From contig ML996698.1 of assembly GCA_010356995.1 (NCBI GenBank), positions 431,923-495,922 of the forward strand: DNA of 64,000 nt, in the 5' to 3' direction. Shown in pieces: positions 22,265 to 35,027 of this stretch; position 1 is the first letter of the stretch, and every line of letters begins with the position of its first letter. Position numbers and translations under genes: made by a program. The notes below the pieces were generated by a model that did no database searches, was not told the origin of the DNA, and saw nothing but the letters and a program-made list of their open reading frames with translations. The stretch is from Trichodelitschia bisporula (taxonomy: Eukaryota > Ascomycota > Dothideomycetes > Phaeotrichales > Phaeotrichaceae).

Positions 22265-23202
22265 CTAGCGGCCCATCCCGCCCATGTTCCGGGTCAAGGC
22301 AATACGCTTGCTGTACGGGCTCAAGCTGCGCTGTCGTGGGGGAGACGGAGCTCTTTGCTCCATAGCAAAGTCTTGAGGAGGCGGGCGTTCAAACTGCGGA
22401 GGCCGATCGGACATCTGACGGTCGTTCGCGTAAGGGCTCCGGGAGCGCGATTGCCGACCCTTCCAGCTTCCAGCGCCACCTGGTGATCGGGAAATCCGCC
22501 TATTACGTCCAGTACTACGGCTACGCGTCCGCCTATCTCCATCGCGTGCACGGCTGTGCCGACGGCCTCGCGGGGCCGGTGAGAAAGAGCTAAGTCTGCG
22601 TCGGATGTTGCGCTCGTCCAATTCGCTGTCATCTAGGTCACGGCCGGGGGAGCGGCTTTCGGACCGCGCTCGCTTCTTGCCATGGCGTGATCGGCGTGAT
22701 TCAGGTCCACCTTTCGAGGACCGCTTGTCGCGAGCTTCATAGCGAGACTTTGGAGGGGACTGCGAGCGCGTGGCAACCGTGGAGATGGTAGATACTGAGG
22801 ATGAACGAGAGGACGCTGGGGAAGGCGAGCGCTTGCGGCCGCGATCGTCAGACTTGTGCGCGGGCTTGTTGTCAAGAGCAGTGGGTCTGGAAGGTCAGTG
22901 CATGCACACATGGTACGAAAAGGCGCAGTCATATGGCTCACTTTCTGATGAGATCATCGGGAACCTCCGTTGTAAGCTTTGGCGCCAGTTTGGGGTTGAG
23001 GAGCTGTTGAGTACGAGAGGGTCGGGCGGCATACGGCCTCTCCTGCGTGCTAGCTTTGCATTCAAAGCTGTAATGGCGTGGAAGATGGGTTAGCTGACGC
23101 GTTTATAATGGGTATAGGCTACGTATCTCGTTTCAGGCACTTCTGGCATAGCGTAGAGGGGGAAGCCTTGGACACAGTCGGAGGGCGGTAAAGGCGGTGC
23201 AT
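22265..23202 (-). CDS. Arg/Ser-rich zinc-knuckle protein (ZCCHC10-like)
   Basis: Exons 23202-23123, 23067-22942 and 22886-22265 (both introns 55 nt) give 275 residues in one frame. The N-terminus carries STLCQKCLKRD and then FECKASTQERPY, followed by RPSRTQQLLNPKLAPKLT. This layout is seen in fungal zinc-knuckle proteins related to animal ZCCHC10 (a CCHC knuckle, then ERPY/RPSRT). The rest is an RS-rich tail (SRSP, RSRS, RRSRHGKKRARS), suggesting an RNA-associated nuclear protein. As spliced, the knuckle lacks its His: the bases for HYS lie just upstream of the only good acceptor, so CX2CX4HX4C is not restored. Either the junction differs or the metal site has changed. Function beyond RNA association is unknown. 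Confidence 0.75.
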
Positions 23203-24701
23203 TGTGGGGATTGCCGGGGTAGTGTACGGAGTAGCCAGTGTCGAGGACGATGGAGGCACAAGCAGGTCAGGGAGTTTTAGTTGCGATTGTGGAGGATCTG
23301 ATGAATAACCTTACTGTGTAGTTGTGAATTTGCGAATGAGCTTGATGATCGTTATGCGGAGGGTCAAACAGAGCCTCAACAGCCTTCATTGGCGCCCTGC
23401 ATTAGTTGGGGGTGGTTCGGCTATTCTAGTTGGAGGACTGGCGCGCTCTTATTATGCGGACGATGCCCTGGGAGGACTTGACTTGACTTGGGGGGGGGGG
23501 GTTTTGGGGACCAGGATCCGGAGCGCCGCGCCTCTCCTCTCCGGTGACGTGCGCACGTGCGCACGCAGTGAGTAGCCGAGAGAAGTTTTGGACGAAAAAA
23601 GAGGATTGAAGGCATCAAGATATGGAGATATCAAGGTATCCTGTACGTATGTAATAGATTTGTCACGAAATCAAGACGTCCAGACGTGAGCGTAATGATA
23701 GGGCACCAAGGTATCAAGGCATCGATATATAAGGCAGAAAGGCAGAACGGTGGAAAAAAGGCATCAAAGCAGGAACAGCAGGACATCCCGGACCAATACA
23801 TTATCCGTCACCACACCTTCTTCCACTCCCCCCCCCCAAGGGTCCAACTTCAAAAGTCATGGCCGATACCTCTAAATATCTTTGTGGAGAGACGCGGCCA
23901 TGAGTTCTTCAGGTAGGCCCTTCCCATCCCTCCCCCCCCTCCCAAAGCCCCAGGCCAGACACCGAGCGTCCAAGTTCCACTTCCCCAAAGAAACTCAATT
24001 CCTTTCTCATCTCGTCCTCTTTCTCCACCTCCACCCCCCGAAATCTTCCCCATCAGCTTCACGACTCCCTCTCCTCCGTATAAAAATCCTTACCGTCTTG
24101 TACTGTCGAAGTCTATCTTCACCCCATTCTCTCCCGTCTTCGTGCTCCTTCCCAACTCCCTTCGGTTGCCGTGGGCTCGCTACTTTTGCCGGAATATCTC
24201 GTCCCTACATCCATCATCCCCCTCTCCTCCCACCTACGACGTACCTATTCCAATCTTTCGGGCTCCTCCAAAGCCAAGTCCACCACAGACCATCAAACCA
24301 CAGCTCCCGTCCCATATTCTCAAATCTACCCGTCGTGGTACAGCGGCTTGTGGCAGCCTGGCGCGTTGCCGACTGTCTGTCGCCCCGCCCCACCCTACGC
24401 CACAGCTCTCCTTTCAACGCAAACCCGCCGCATCTCTCGCCTGCGCGCCTTCCCCGAAAAAACCACTGGCAAACACCTCCATGTTCCCTTCGCACCACCA
24501 TGCTCAGCTGCTCGGTGCCAATACTTTCCTCTTCCCTTAGGCGGCTTTTCACTTGACTTCTGCGTTCGGTTGTTTGGAGAGTAACCTTTACTGCCACATC
24601 GGCTTGACATCCGTACAACACTTTCTCTGGGACGGCCGCGACCTTCCTTCATTCACGTCTCCGCAACAGCTGCTTGTAAAGCATTAGCACTCTCTACGAA
24701 A
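23203..24701. promoter_or_regulatory. Divergent intergenic region, zinc-knuckle gene / R3H gene
   Basis: 1.5 kb between opposite start codons. It contains a run of 12 G at 23490-23501 and a 16-bp perfect palindrome at 23549-23564 centred on CACGTG. A long pyrimidine-rich leader precedes the R3H gene from about 23820. Several overlapping open frames between 23880 and 24590 lie in this low-complexity leader and are not taken as genes. Confidence 0.5.
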
Positions 24702-27437
24702 ATGTTGCCGCCTTCAGAAACCACAATGGTAAAACCGTCATTCGCAAAGGTACTTGGCGTTAGGCCATTGCCCCTCTAAGAGCAGAAGGCTGATGGTCAA
24801 TCTAGGTTGCCTCGTCTGGCTATGTACCGCGCGGTACATCGCATAGTCCGACCAGCAAATCTAGCTCGAACCCCTCTGTTTCCGTGACCGGCGCCCTGCC
24901 GATAGTGTTCGGCTCGCTCCACGAAGTCTCTGATGACGCTGCGAGTCCCGTCTCCTGCGACAGTCCTGCAGATAAGGATACCAAAGAAGACACGCGGACG
25001 GCCAGTGAGAAGCCAGGTGACCTTTGCCCACCCGGTGCCACTACCGGCGGTAGGCTCCACGTTGCCGATGATGGTTCGTCAAAGGCATTGCCTACCGACG
25101 ACAGCAGCACCCAGGTGTCCTCGTCGGACGGCTCGGCAAAACTGCCTAGCTTCGATAACAAGAGCGTTGCTTCGGGTACCACATTTGGCTTGGATGAGAA
25201 AGAGTCTATTCGCCCGGATGATAGCGCAAGCATCAGGGCGGTAGAGGAAGAAGACATGTTTTCAGCCACAGGTTCTGGTGCTCCCGGCTCGCGAGTTGGC
25301 TCTGACAGTGATGCCCGGGCTTTTAGTGATCAACTTAGGGAGATCGCAGTCATGGGCCCTAGCCGAGGCGTTGCCTTAGACCAGTTTCAGCCCGCTGTTA
25401 TTGCCAACACTAACGTTCCTTTCGATCCTGCCGCTGCCGCTACACACCAGGCCAATGGCAACGATGTCTCCGCATCTCAGACGCTCGGTGTACCGACGCC
25501 TGATGAGAAGCTTGTTGAAGCCCTGGAATCGCCGCGGGATCGAGTCTACGTCCTCAAAATCGAACAGGACGTCATCGATTTCTTGAAGTATTCCAAGTAT
25601 GTATCAACCTTCCGGCATTGAAAACTAGTGCTGATAATCTGTAGGGACTCCCAGCTTCCTCTGCCTCAAACGAACGCCTTCTACCGAATGCTTGCTCACC
25701 GGCTCGCGGACTACTATGGCTTGGAACATACAGTAGAGCACAGCGGAAGTGGTGCTGCTGTCGTGATCACGAAAACCGGCAATAGCAGAATGTGTGTACA
25801 TGTCCTTTATGCTTTCATGATCGCTGCTAAGTAGATTCAGGCCAGCACCGCTTACTGGATTTTCGACTCCTTCGACCGTGGCGAACACTCCTCCCCCTGC
25901 TGTTCAAGCGCGGAAGATCATGCGCCGAGGTGGCGATACCAAAGGGAATTCGGGGCTCTCAACAGCTTCCAACTCCGAAGTGCCATCAAAAGCAACTTCA
26001 GAAAACGGAGGCGACAGTAGCAACAGTGATGTTGGCCAAAACGCCTCAGGAGATGCCAAGTCCAAGATGACCCGTGAGGAACGTGAAGCCAAGTACGCAG
26101 AAGCGAGACAGAGAATCTTTGGCAATGTCGATGAGAACGAGGCCGACGCGAAGGACACCGGAGATAATGGCAACTCACGGTCGAGCTCGACAACCGGCAA
26201 GAAGAAGACGAAGAAGCAACGGAACGACAACGATGATTTCGAACCACGTTCCCAAATGCAGACTTACTTCCCGCAACACGCGCAGCCAAATTACCCTACT
26301 GAAGGATACTACTACCCTCCAGCGCCCAACCAGCAATTCGGGCCTCATTCCTCCCCTAATTCTCCGCCAGTAGGGTATCCGCATGGCTTCTCACAAATGG
26401 ACGCCCAGCCTCAGTTTGGATGGATGGGGCCGCAGTACGGAGTGCCCGCAGCCGGTCTTGGGATGCAGTCGTATCCGCAACCTGGTGCGCCCAATTTCGA
26501 TATCTCTGCGCAGTTCCAACAAGCGATGCAGACATTCCAAGGTGCTAGCCCTCCAAACCGGCTCCCAGCGGGGCCTATGAGTGCCCCAACCAATGGCTAT
26601 AATGGTCAATACCCAGTCCAGCCTCAGCAAGTTGGCCCACAGTGGCAGCCTGGAGTGTACGATTCTTCCTTTCAGTATGCCCAGCATGGATATGTGCAGT
26701 CATTCCCAGATCAGTCCCGGATGGCCCCGATGCATCCGCAACATGTCCCTTACCCTTATGGACAGTTGCCGAATCCCAGCCTACAGAATGGCAAGATGAC
26801 CAAATTGGCACACCCTCTTCCTGGCAGCTACAACCGACCACAGTTCAACCCGCAGAGCCAGACTTTTGTGCCTGGTTCAAGACACCCCCAAGGAATGCAT
26901 ATGCCGGCTCCTGGTATGCCGCCCTTCAACGGCTACCTCATGCCGAACCATTTCCAGGCCGGCGCACACCATAGATCTACGCCGCCAGCGTCAAATGGGT
27001 CGACGTTCGGTTCTCCTCGGAATCACCATCCGATCCCCACCTCCCACACGTTGCCTAATCACGGCAACCACATGAATACGGCCGCTCACTCCCCGCCTGC
27101 GCCTTCCTCATCGATGCCGCCGTCTGCGGCCTCGAGTGCAGGTTCGTCGGTGACAGCCAACGCGCAGCAACAGCAGCAGCAGCAGGGCCAACCCCATCCG
27201 CTCCCGCAACCCCCAAATCCTGCCTCAAGTATTGCGAAGTGGGGAACTCCCGCCCATCTGCCACCAAAGCCGCCTCCGCCGTCATCGATGCAACCTCAAA
27301 AGTTCATCGAGCTTAACCCGGGGCTGCAAAATTTCCCAGGCTTGCCGAGAATCGTGGCTCCTAGCGCGTTTGGAGGGCCGAACGGTATGGGTACTAATGG
27401 TAGTGTCAATGGGGTGGGCAGAAATGGTTCTAAGTAG
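24702..27437 (+). CDS. R3H-SUZ domain RNA-binding protein
   Basis: Exons 24702-24749, 24806-25596, 25645-25791 and 25841-27437 give 860 residues; introns are 56, 48 and 49 nt. After a disordered N-terminus, the R3H domain spans about residues 262-330: RVYVLKIEQDVIDFLKYSKD, then FYRMLAHRLADYYGLEH, with Arg294 and His298 as the RxxxH pair that binds single-stranded nucleic acid. A SUZ region follows at about 350-425 (KIMRRGG, EEREAKYAEARQRIFG). The remainder is Pro/Gln/Asn-rich with a short polyGln (HPLPQ... context), typical of proteins that join RNP granules. The domain order matches fungal and animal R3H-SUZ proteins (ARPP21/R3HDM-like). It is probably a cytoplasmic mRNA-binding regulator; targets are unknown. 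Confidence 0.88.
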
Positions 27438-27956
27438 GACTGAGTGCGGGGTGGCTGCGTAGGTTGGTGTTCATGGGAACGGTGTGGGAATCAAAACTGG
27501 AGGAGTCTTTTGGGCTGGGGTTCGGTTATGATTGATTGTGTGTAGTTCTTAGAAAGGTACTGGATAGTCTTTTCACCTGCCAGTTTCGTGTCTTCTGCCC
27601 TGTTAGCATGTGCTGCCTGGTACAGATACACTCTCCACATAATGAAATCCACTGAGCTATCAAAAGGTTGGGCTTCATAGCCGTACGGCGCTGTCAACTG
27701 ACGTCCATATTGCTTGAAATTGTTACCAGCGACTAAACTATTCCTCAGACGCGAGCTGATGTGCGACGGCCGAGATGACATGGCCAGTTATGAAAGTACT
27801 GGCCGGCTATTTTGCTGGTATCCCCGATCAAAACAACCCACTTCTTTCCAGCTAACGGCATAGGAGCAAATCTCAATGGCATTTCATGACGACTACGCTA
27901 GTCCTACAACCCAAAGCTCATCCCCGCACTCTTCATAGTCCCCGGCGTCCTACTGT
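27438..27956. other. Convergent gap between R3H gene and SEC23
   Basis: Contains both 3' UTRs. A 96-codon minus-strand frame (27781-27491) is present but not accepted as a gene. If SEC23 has one more intron near its end, its last codons could lie at 27904-27990. Confidence 0.4.
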
Positions 27957-30681
<2,725 letters not shown>

Positions 30682-31570
30682 CCTGGCTGCCCGCCTTTGG
30701 CTGTGCGCAAGCTATATGCCGAGCAAGATGGGTCTGTGTATGCACAGATGCGGCGGGGTGCGGTGATGATGTGTCAATGACGAGCGCAGTGCAATTCCGT
30801 ACGAGGTGCAGCCTGGTGGCCGAGGGGAAGATTTGAAAATCAGAGGAGCGAGCAGCTAAGATTTGGAGCAGACGTAAAAGAGAATGATCAGTGTTCCATT
30901 GCGACTACAGTGTCCACAGCTGCCACATGCTTGGCGATACCATGGACCGCCCGGCAGAAGGTTATCCGGAAGAACAATCTTCCGGTTGCGGTGGATTTTC
31001 CTATAAAGTTTCAGCCCATCAACAGAACTTCCTTTCCTTAAGATTCACGCCAGCAATATGATTCACATTACTGCGGCAGCCTGATATTCAGTATCGGTGC
31101 TGTTTTCGCGCTGAGCGGAGATGAATTCAACCCATGGCTGGGCGCCTGGCTTCAAGAGGCCGTCATGGTCTTTGTGAGATGCTAGGAATCAGCAGCGGTT
31201 ACAATCCTTCGTGCGCCCTCTCGGGTTTCCTGGCACTGTAGCTGGCCCGGAAATTGCGAGGCTTGCAAGGGCAACCGCAAGTTTAGTTGAGCTTCAGTAC
31301 ATCCGTAGTATGTATTTTTGAGGGCTGGGGCGTTGACGATGAGGGATGGAGCCCATGGCCCCGTAGGATCGCTGTAAAGCAACGTATAAGATTGCATAGG
31401 AAAATACATTGAATTGCATCAATGCCATTCTGAGAAACTCGATCGCTGTCCGTCCTAATAATCATGCCCAGATTCCCCGACGGTCTGCCACCGTCTTCAA
31501 ACTACCAACGCCATACGCTATGCAAGTCCATGCGGCTTCGACCACCTTCTACCACGTAACCACTCATCAT
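30682..31570. other. Intergenic region, SEC23 upstream / YPI1 downstream
   Basis: 889 bp upstream of SEC23 and downstream of YPI1, both on the minus strand. Nothing coding is supported. A moderately AT-rich part around 30960-31090 has no identifiable element. Confidence 0.5.
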
Positions 31571-32058
31571 CTACGCCTGCTCCTTCTTGGAGGCAGGCTT
31601 GGGCATTTTCTCATATGCGTTGGGGCTGGGCTTCCTCTTCCCCTTCCCATGATTGTGGCCATGTCTATCCCTCCCACCACCGACTGGTCTTGCGCGCCCA
31701 TCATCGTTGCCGTCCGAGTCTTCGCCATCGCTGTCTGATGATTCATCCGACGACTCGTCATCAGGACCGCGCGGCTTGTGATAGATGCAACAAACTACAT
31801 GGTGTTAGCTAAACATCCATTACGCTTAGGGGCTAGGCAACCTTTGGACGACTTCTTCCCCATCCCCTCATTGTCCACAACGTCTTCAGCCCACTGGATA
31901 TGCCGCTCCTCAGCTGTACCCGTTGACGAGCTGGCCCGTAGCCGTAGAGTACCGGATGTGAGCGTGAGCGGAGTCGCAGGCTGCGAGACAGACCCGGTTG
32001 TCGTAGTCGAACTGCCGCTTATGGCAGCTTGATTTAAAGGTCCCGCTTGCGTTGCCAT
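31571..32058 (-). CDS. YPI1: Type 1 protein phosphatase inhibitor Ypi1 (PPP1R11 family)
   Basis: Exons 32058-31842 and 31794-31571 (47-nt intron, weak GTTGCC donor, AGCTAAC branch) give 146 residues. The core reads [20 protein letters not shown] and continues over the junction as [10 protein letters not shown], the hallmark of the Inhibitor-3/Ypi1 family. It contains the RVxF-like PP1-binding segment (HIQW) and the Cys/His patch. An acidic Ser/Asp stretch follows, then a basic His/Lys-rich tail ending [15 protein letters not shown], also typical. Ypi1 binds and modulates the PP1 catalytic subunit in the nucleus, with Sds22. The protein is intrinsically disordered. Without splicing, the C-terminus would be read in a wrong frame. 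Confidence 0.94.
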
Positions 32059-35027
32059 CTTCCGATAGAGAAATATAGTGGGGGAATGATCTGTGAAGAG
32101 CGCTGCTAGGCTTCCGACAAGCCTCCGTTCGGTAGAAGGATGCGGCTGGCAGGGCGAAAGAAACGTCAATTACTCAGCTTTCGCCACAGCACTGTCAGAG
32201 GTGCAAGACGTAGAGGACATACGTATGAGAGCGATTGCCCGTTTTAATCCGGTGGCTTTTGCTTCACGGTCAGAGGTTGCTCATGTGCGATCGAATCTGT
32301 AAAACGGTGTTTGTACGATGGCAAAGGTGATGTTGCCCAGAGCACCAGGTTGCCCCGCGCTTGGCTCGGCAAACCCACCAAGTCGAGGGCCTGCCTCCAA
32401 CGTCACTTAGCCGATATCTCCAAAGAGCCTGAATCAAGCTCTTTGTTCTCTTTGATACACAACAGGAAATTCGGACGGGAATCGCAAGTTAGCAATGTTT
32501 CTCAGTCTTCGATTTCGCTCAGCCTGATGCCACTCAATCTGGTTAGCTGCCAGTTTTTGAAGTGTCGACGGTAACGATGACGGGCGACTGCGCTTATCGG
32601 GGCTCGTCCTCCGACCCAGAATAGTTCGGCTCACCAGGCGTTGCACGCAAGGAATATGCATGATGCCTTTACTTCATGGAGGATACTGGTTCTTCTCATC
32701 GCATGCTGAGAATGAAGGGTGGATTTTCCTAGGCTTCCCTACTTTTAATCAACTGAAACGCACCCACGCCAGCTGCCTGTTACGGAAACTCGACACGGAT
32801 GCTTTGCAGAGCAAGGAAACGGCCGGTCTCAGTAATCGAGTGCAGCAATCGATGTTTACGTCGTATTCCGCATCCCGAACATGCCTCACAAAATGAACAC
32901 CAGATGTCGATTGACGTCCTTAAGAATAATAGGAAACGCCTTAGGACCTTCAACGGGACATGTGCAGCTCCTACGGCTCCAAAATCGAGGACACTTTCCA
33001 AGCGAAATTGGAGATGTTTGAACTGCACAGCCTTCTCCAGCCTCTAGCGCTCGAGGCCAGGGGGCTGGAGGAAGCCAGCGGTCGCAGAAGGCTGCCGAAC
33101 GGGAAGATGACAACAATAGCACTGCGATTGCTCGACTGCAAGTTCATGAGAGAGCGGGTGAAAAGGTCCAGATCAGATATGACGGAATTACTGTGTACTG
33201 TGCGGGTTTATTGCACCTAAAGCATATGGAGAGCCAAGTTTTATAGATGGCGGGATGCGTTGCGCCGTTGAAACGTTTCCCATCTTTGCTCGAATCAGGG
33301 CCCAAGGCCTCCAACAGGCTTTCTCGGCTCCCCCCATCGTCAGAAGCTAAGGGCCCGGTTTTACAGGCGTGCTCTTTATCAGGGGGAACGGGCTACATAA
33401 GCAATCAACAAGGACCCCGGGGACATGGGATCCACCCGCCATCCGTCATTCCACGGCTTCACGCCAGTCCTGCGGTCCGTTGCCATACTTTCAAGCCCAG
33501 TGCGGGTCGGGCGTATGAGCCCTGATGTTTGAGGCACAGCGGTTGGCCCGCGACGATAGGCCCGGCGCGCTGTGGCTCGGTCCAGCCGATAATAGTTGCG
33601 CCGTTCCTGACTAAACCGCTTTGGGATGGCTTCATTTGCGCGTCGTCCTTGAACCTCCAACCAAGGATATTCGCGTCCATTTCGGCAGCATTGCCTTTTT
33701 TCGCGAAGTTCCGAGATGCAGGTCGAGGTTGGAAAAGAAGAGATGATTGCAGCGGGTCAGTGAGGGTAAGGCAGCGCGCACATAGCTGGAGATGCTGGTG
33801 GTGATGATGGTGATTATGTCGAATGTACGGAGGTATTGTGTACTCCGTAGGCCGCGAGTGATGAGGGTAACAACGGACCAATGTCCGGCCGACTGTTAGA
33901 CGCGCACCCATAGTACGTTGGTACTTACGGTACCTCAAAGCCATGAATGGGATAGTTAAGGACTTGTGCTGGTAAAGGAGAAAATGCCTGTACCGTCCAC
34001 CAAGTGCGCCAAGTACCGTATTTGCTGTGCACAGGAGGCATTATCAAAGTCTTTCACTCGCCACGATGTATAGTACTGCGTGTACCTCCGTATGCTCGCT
34101 CCCTTTGATCTCTCTGTCTCTCTTTTTCACTCATCTTCGCGCTTCAGCGCCGACTGGTATCGCCAGGCATGGGAACCATTCATCCAAACAGCCAAGTGCT
34201 CGCCATTTCAACGGCCTTGACCTCTCTAGGCCAAGACTGGGATGGTGCCGCGCGCCACTTTTGTCTGCACGAACATATTTCAATGTTGAGTGCCAATCAG
34301 GAGGTCGCCGTTCCTGAATGGGACCCCTGTCTACCGGCGAGGCTTTGCCTTCCTCGCAGCGACAAGACTCGCACAAGCTCGCAGGTCCCTCCGCCACTCC
34401 CCACCCCAGTCCCCACGCACACGCCCACGCCTGACGCCTTCCTCTCACCCTCAGGCTCTACGAGTACCCGTGCACTCACCATCTCCCTCCCCCTTCTTCG
34501 GCTCCCAGAAGGCCGAAGAAGCCCCATCTCCTTCTCTTCCTCCGTTCATCCCTCCTTCCGTCCCAGAACTTCGAACCTAATTAATATCGTCGCTCGTTTT
34601 TGCCGCGCCACCCTCACCCTCTGTCACTCGTTTTGCCTTGCGCAACTTTACAAGCCTACCCAAGTCATTCTTTTGAAAGCGGTGCTTACAACCCTCTCCT
34701 TCAGGTCCCAAAACGTACAATCAACCTACGAACTCCCAACGGAACCGACACTCTTTGTTGTACACTGCGTCTTTGACCTTCACTTCTCCACGTCGACTAC
34801 ATTCCTTCGTCGTCGTGTCATCTCAGGACGAGCGTACCATTTACGGCCCTCCTTAATAACGACTTCATTGAACGCTCAAAATAATCCGCCCGATATCCTT
34901 TCGCGGTTGACTCTGCGACATCTTATTCCACGCTACCCGCTTTCATATCCACCACTGTCCAGTCCGTCGCTCGTCAGCTTCATGTTCTTGTGAAAGTCGC
35001 TCTTCGGTTCGGAACAAGAGGAAAAAG
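32059..35027. other. Gene-poor 3-kb region with long pyrimidine-rich leader
   Basis: Between the divergent YPI1 and the one-TM membrane protein. From 32059 to about 34050 only short unsupported frames occur. From about 34080 the plus strand is pyrimidine-rich and carries a 275-codon open frame (34169-34993) ending 34 nt before the next start codon. It lacks any recognised domain and is treated as leader. A short GGTGAT-like repeat is near 33790-33820. Confidence 0.45.

Noticed and set aside
23882-24584. Three overlapping long plus-strand frames and antisense frames before the R3H gene
   Set aside because: Open in several frames at once because the DNA is pyrimidine-rich; fits a long 5' leader rather than coding sequence.
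27491-27781. 96-codon minus-strand frame between the R3H gene and SEC23
   Set aside because: No recognisable domain, located in the overlap of two convergent 3' UTRs, and a branch-acceptor-like string inside it has no good partner donor. Kept out without transcript evidence.
33459-33944. 161-codon minus-strand frame with a His-rich stretch
   Set aside because: His run comes from a small GGTGAT-type repeat; no domain and no supporting exon structure.
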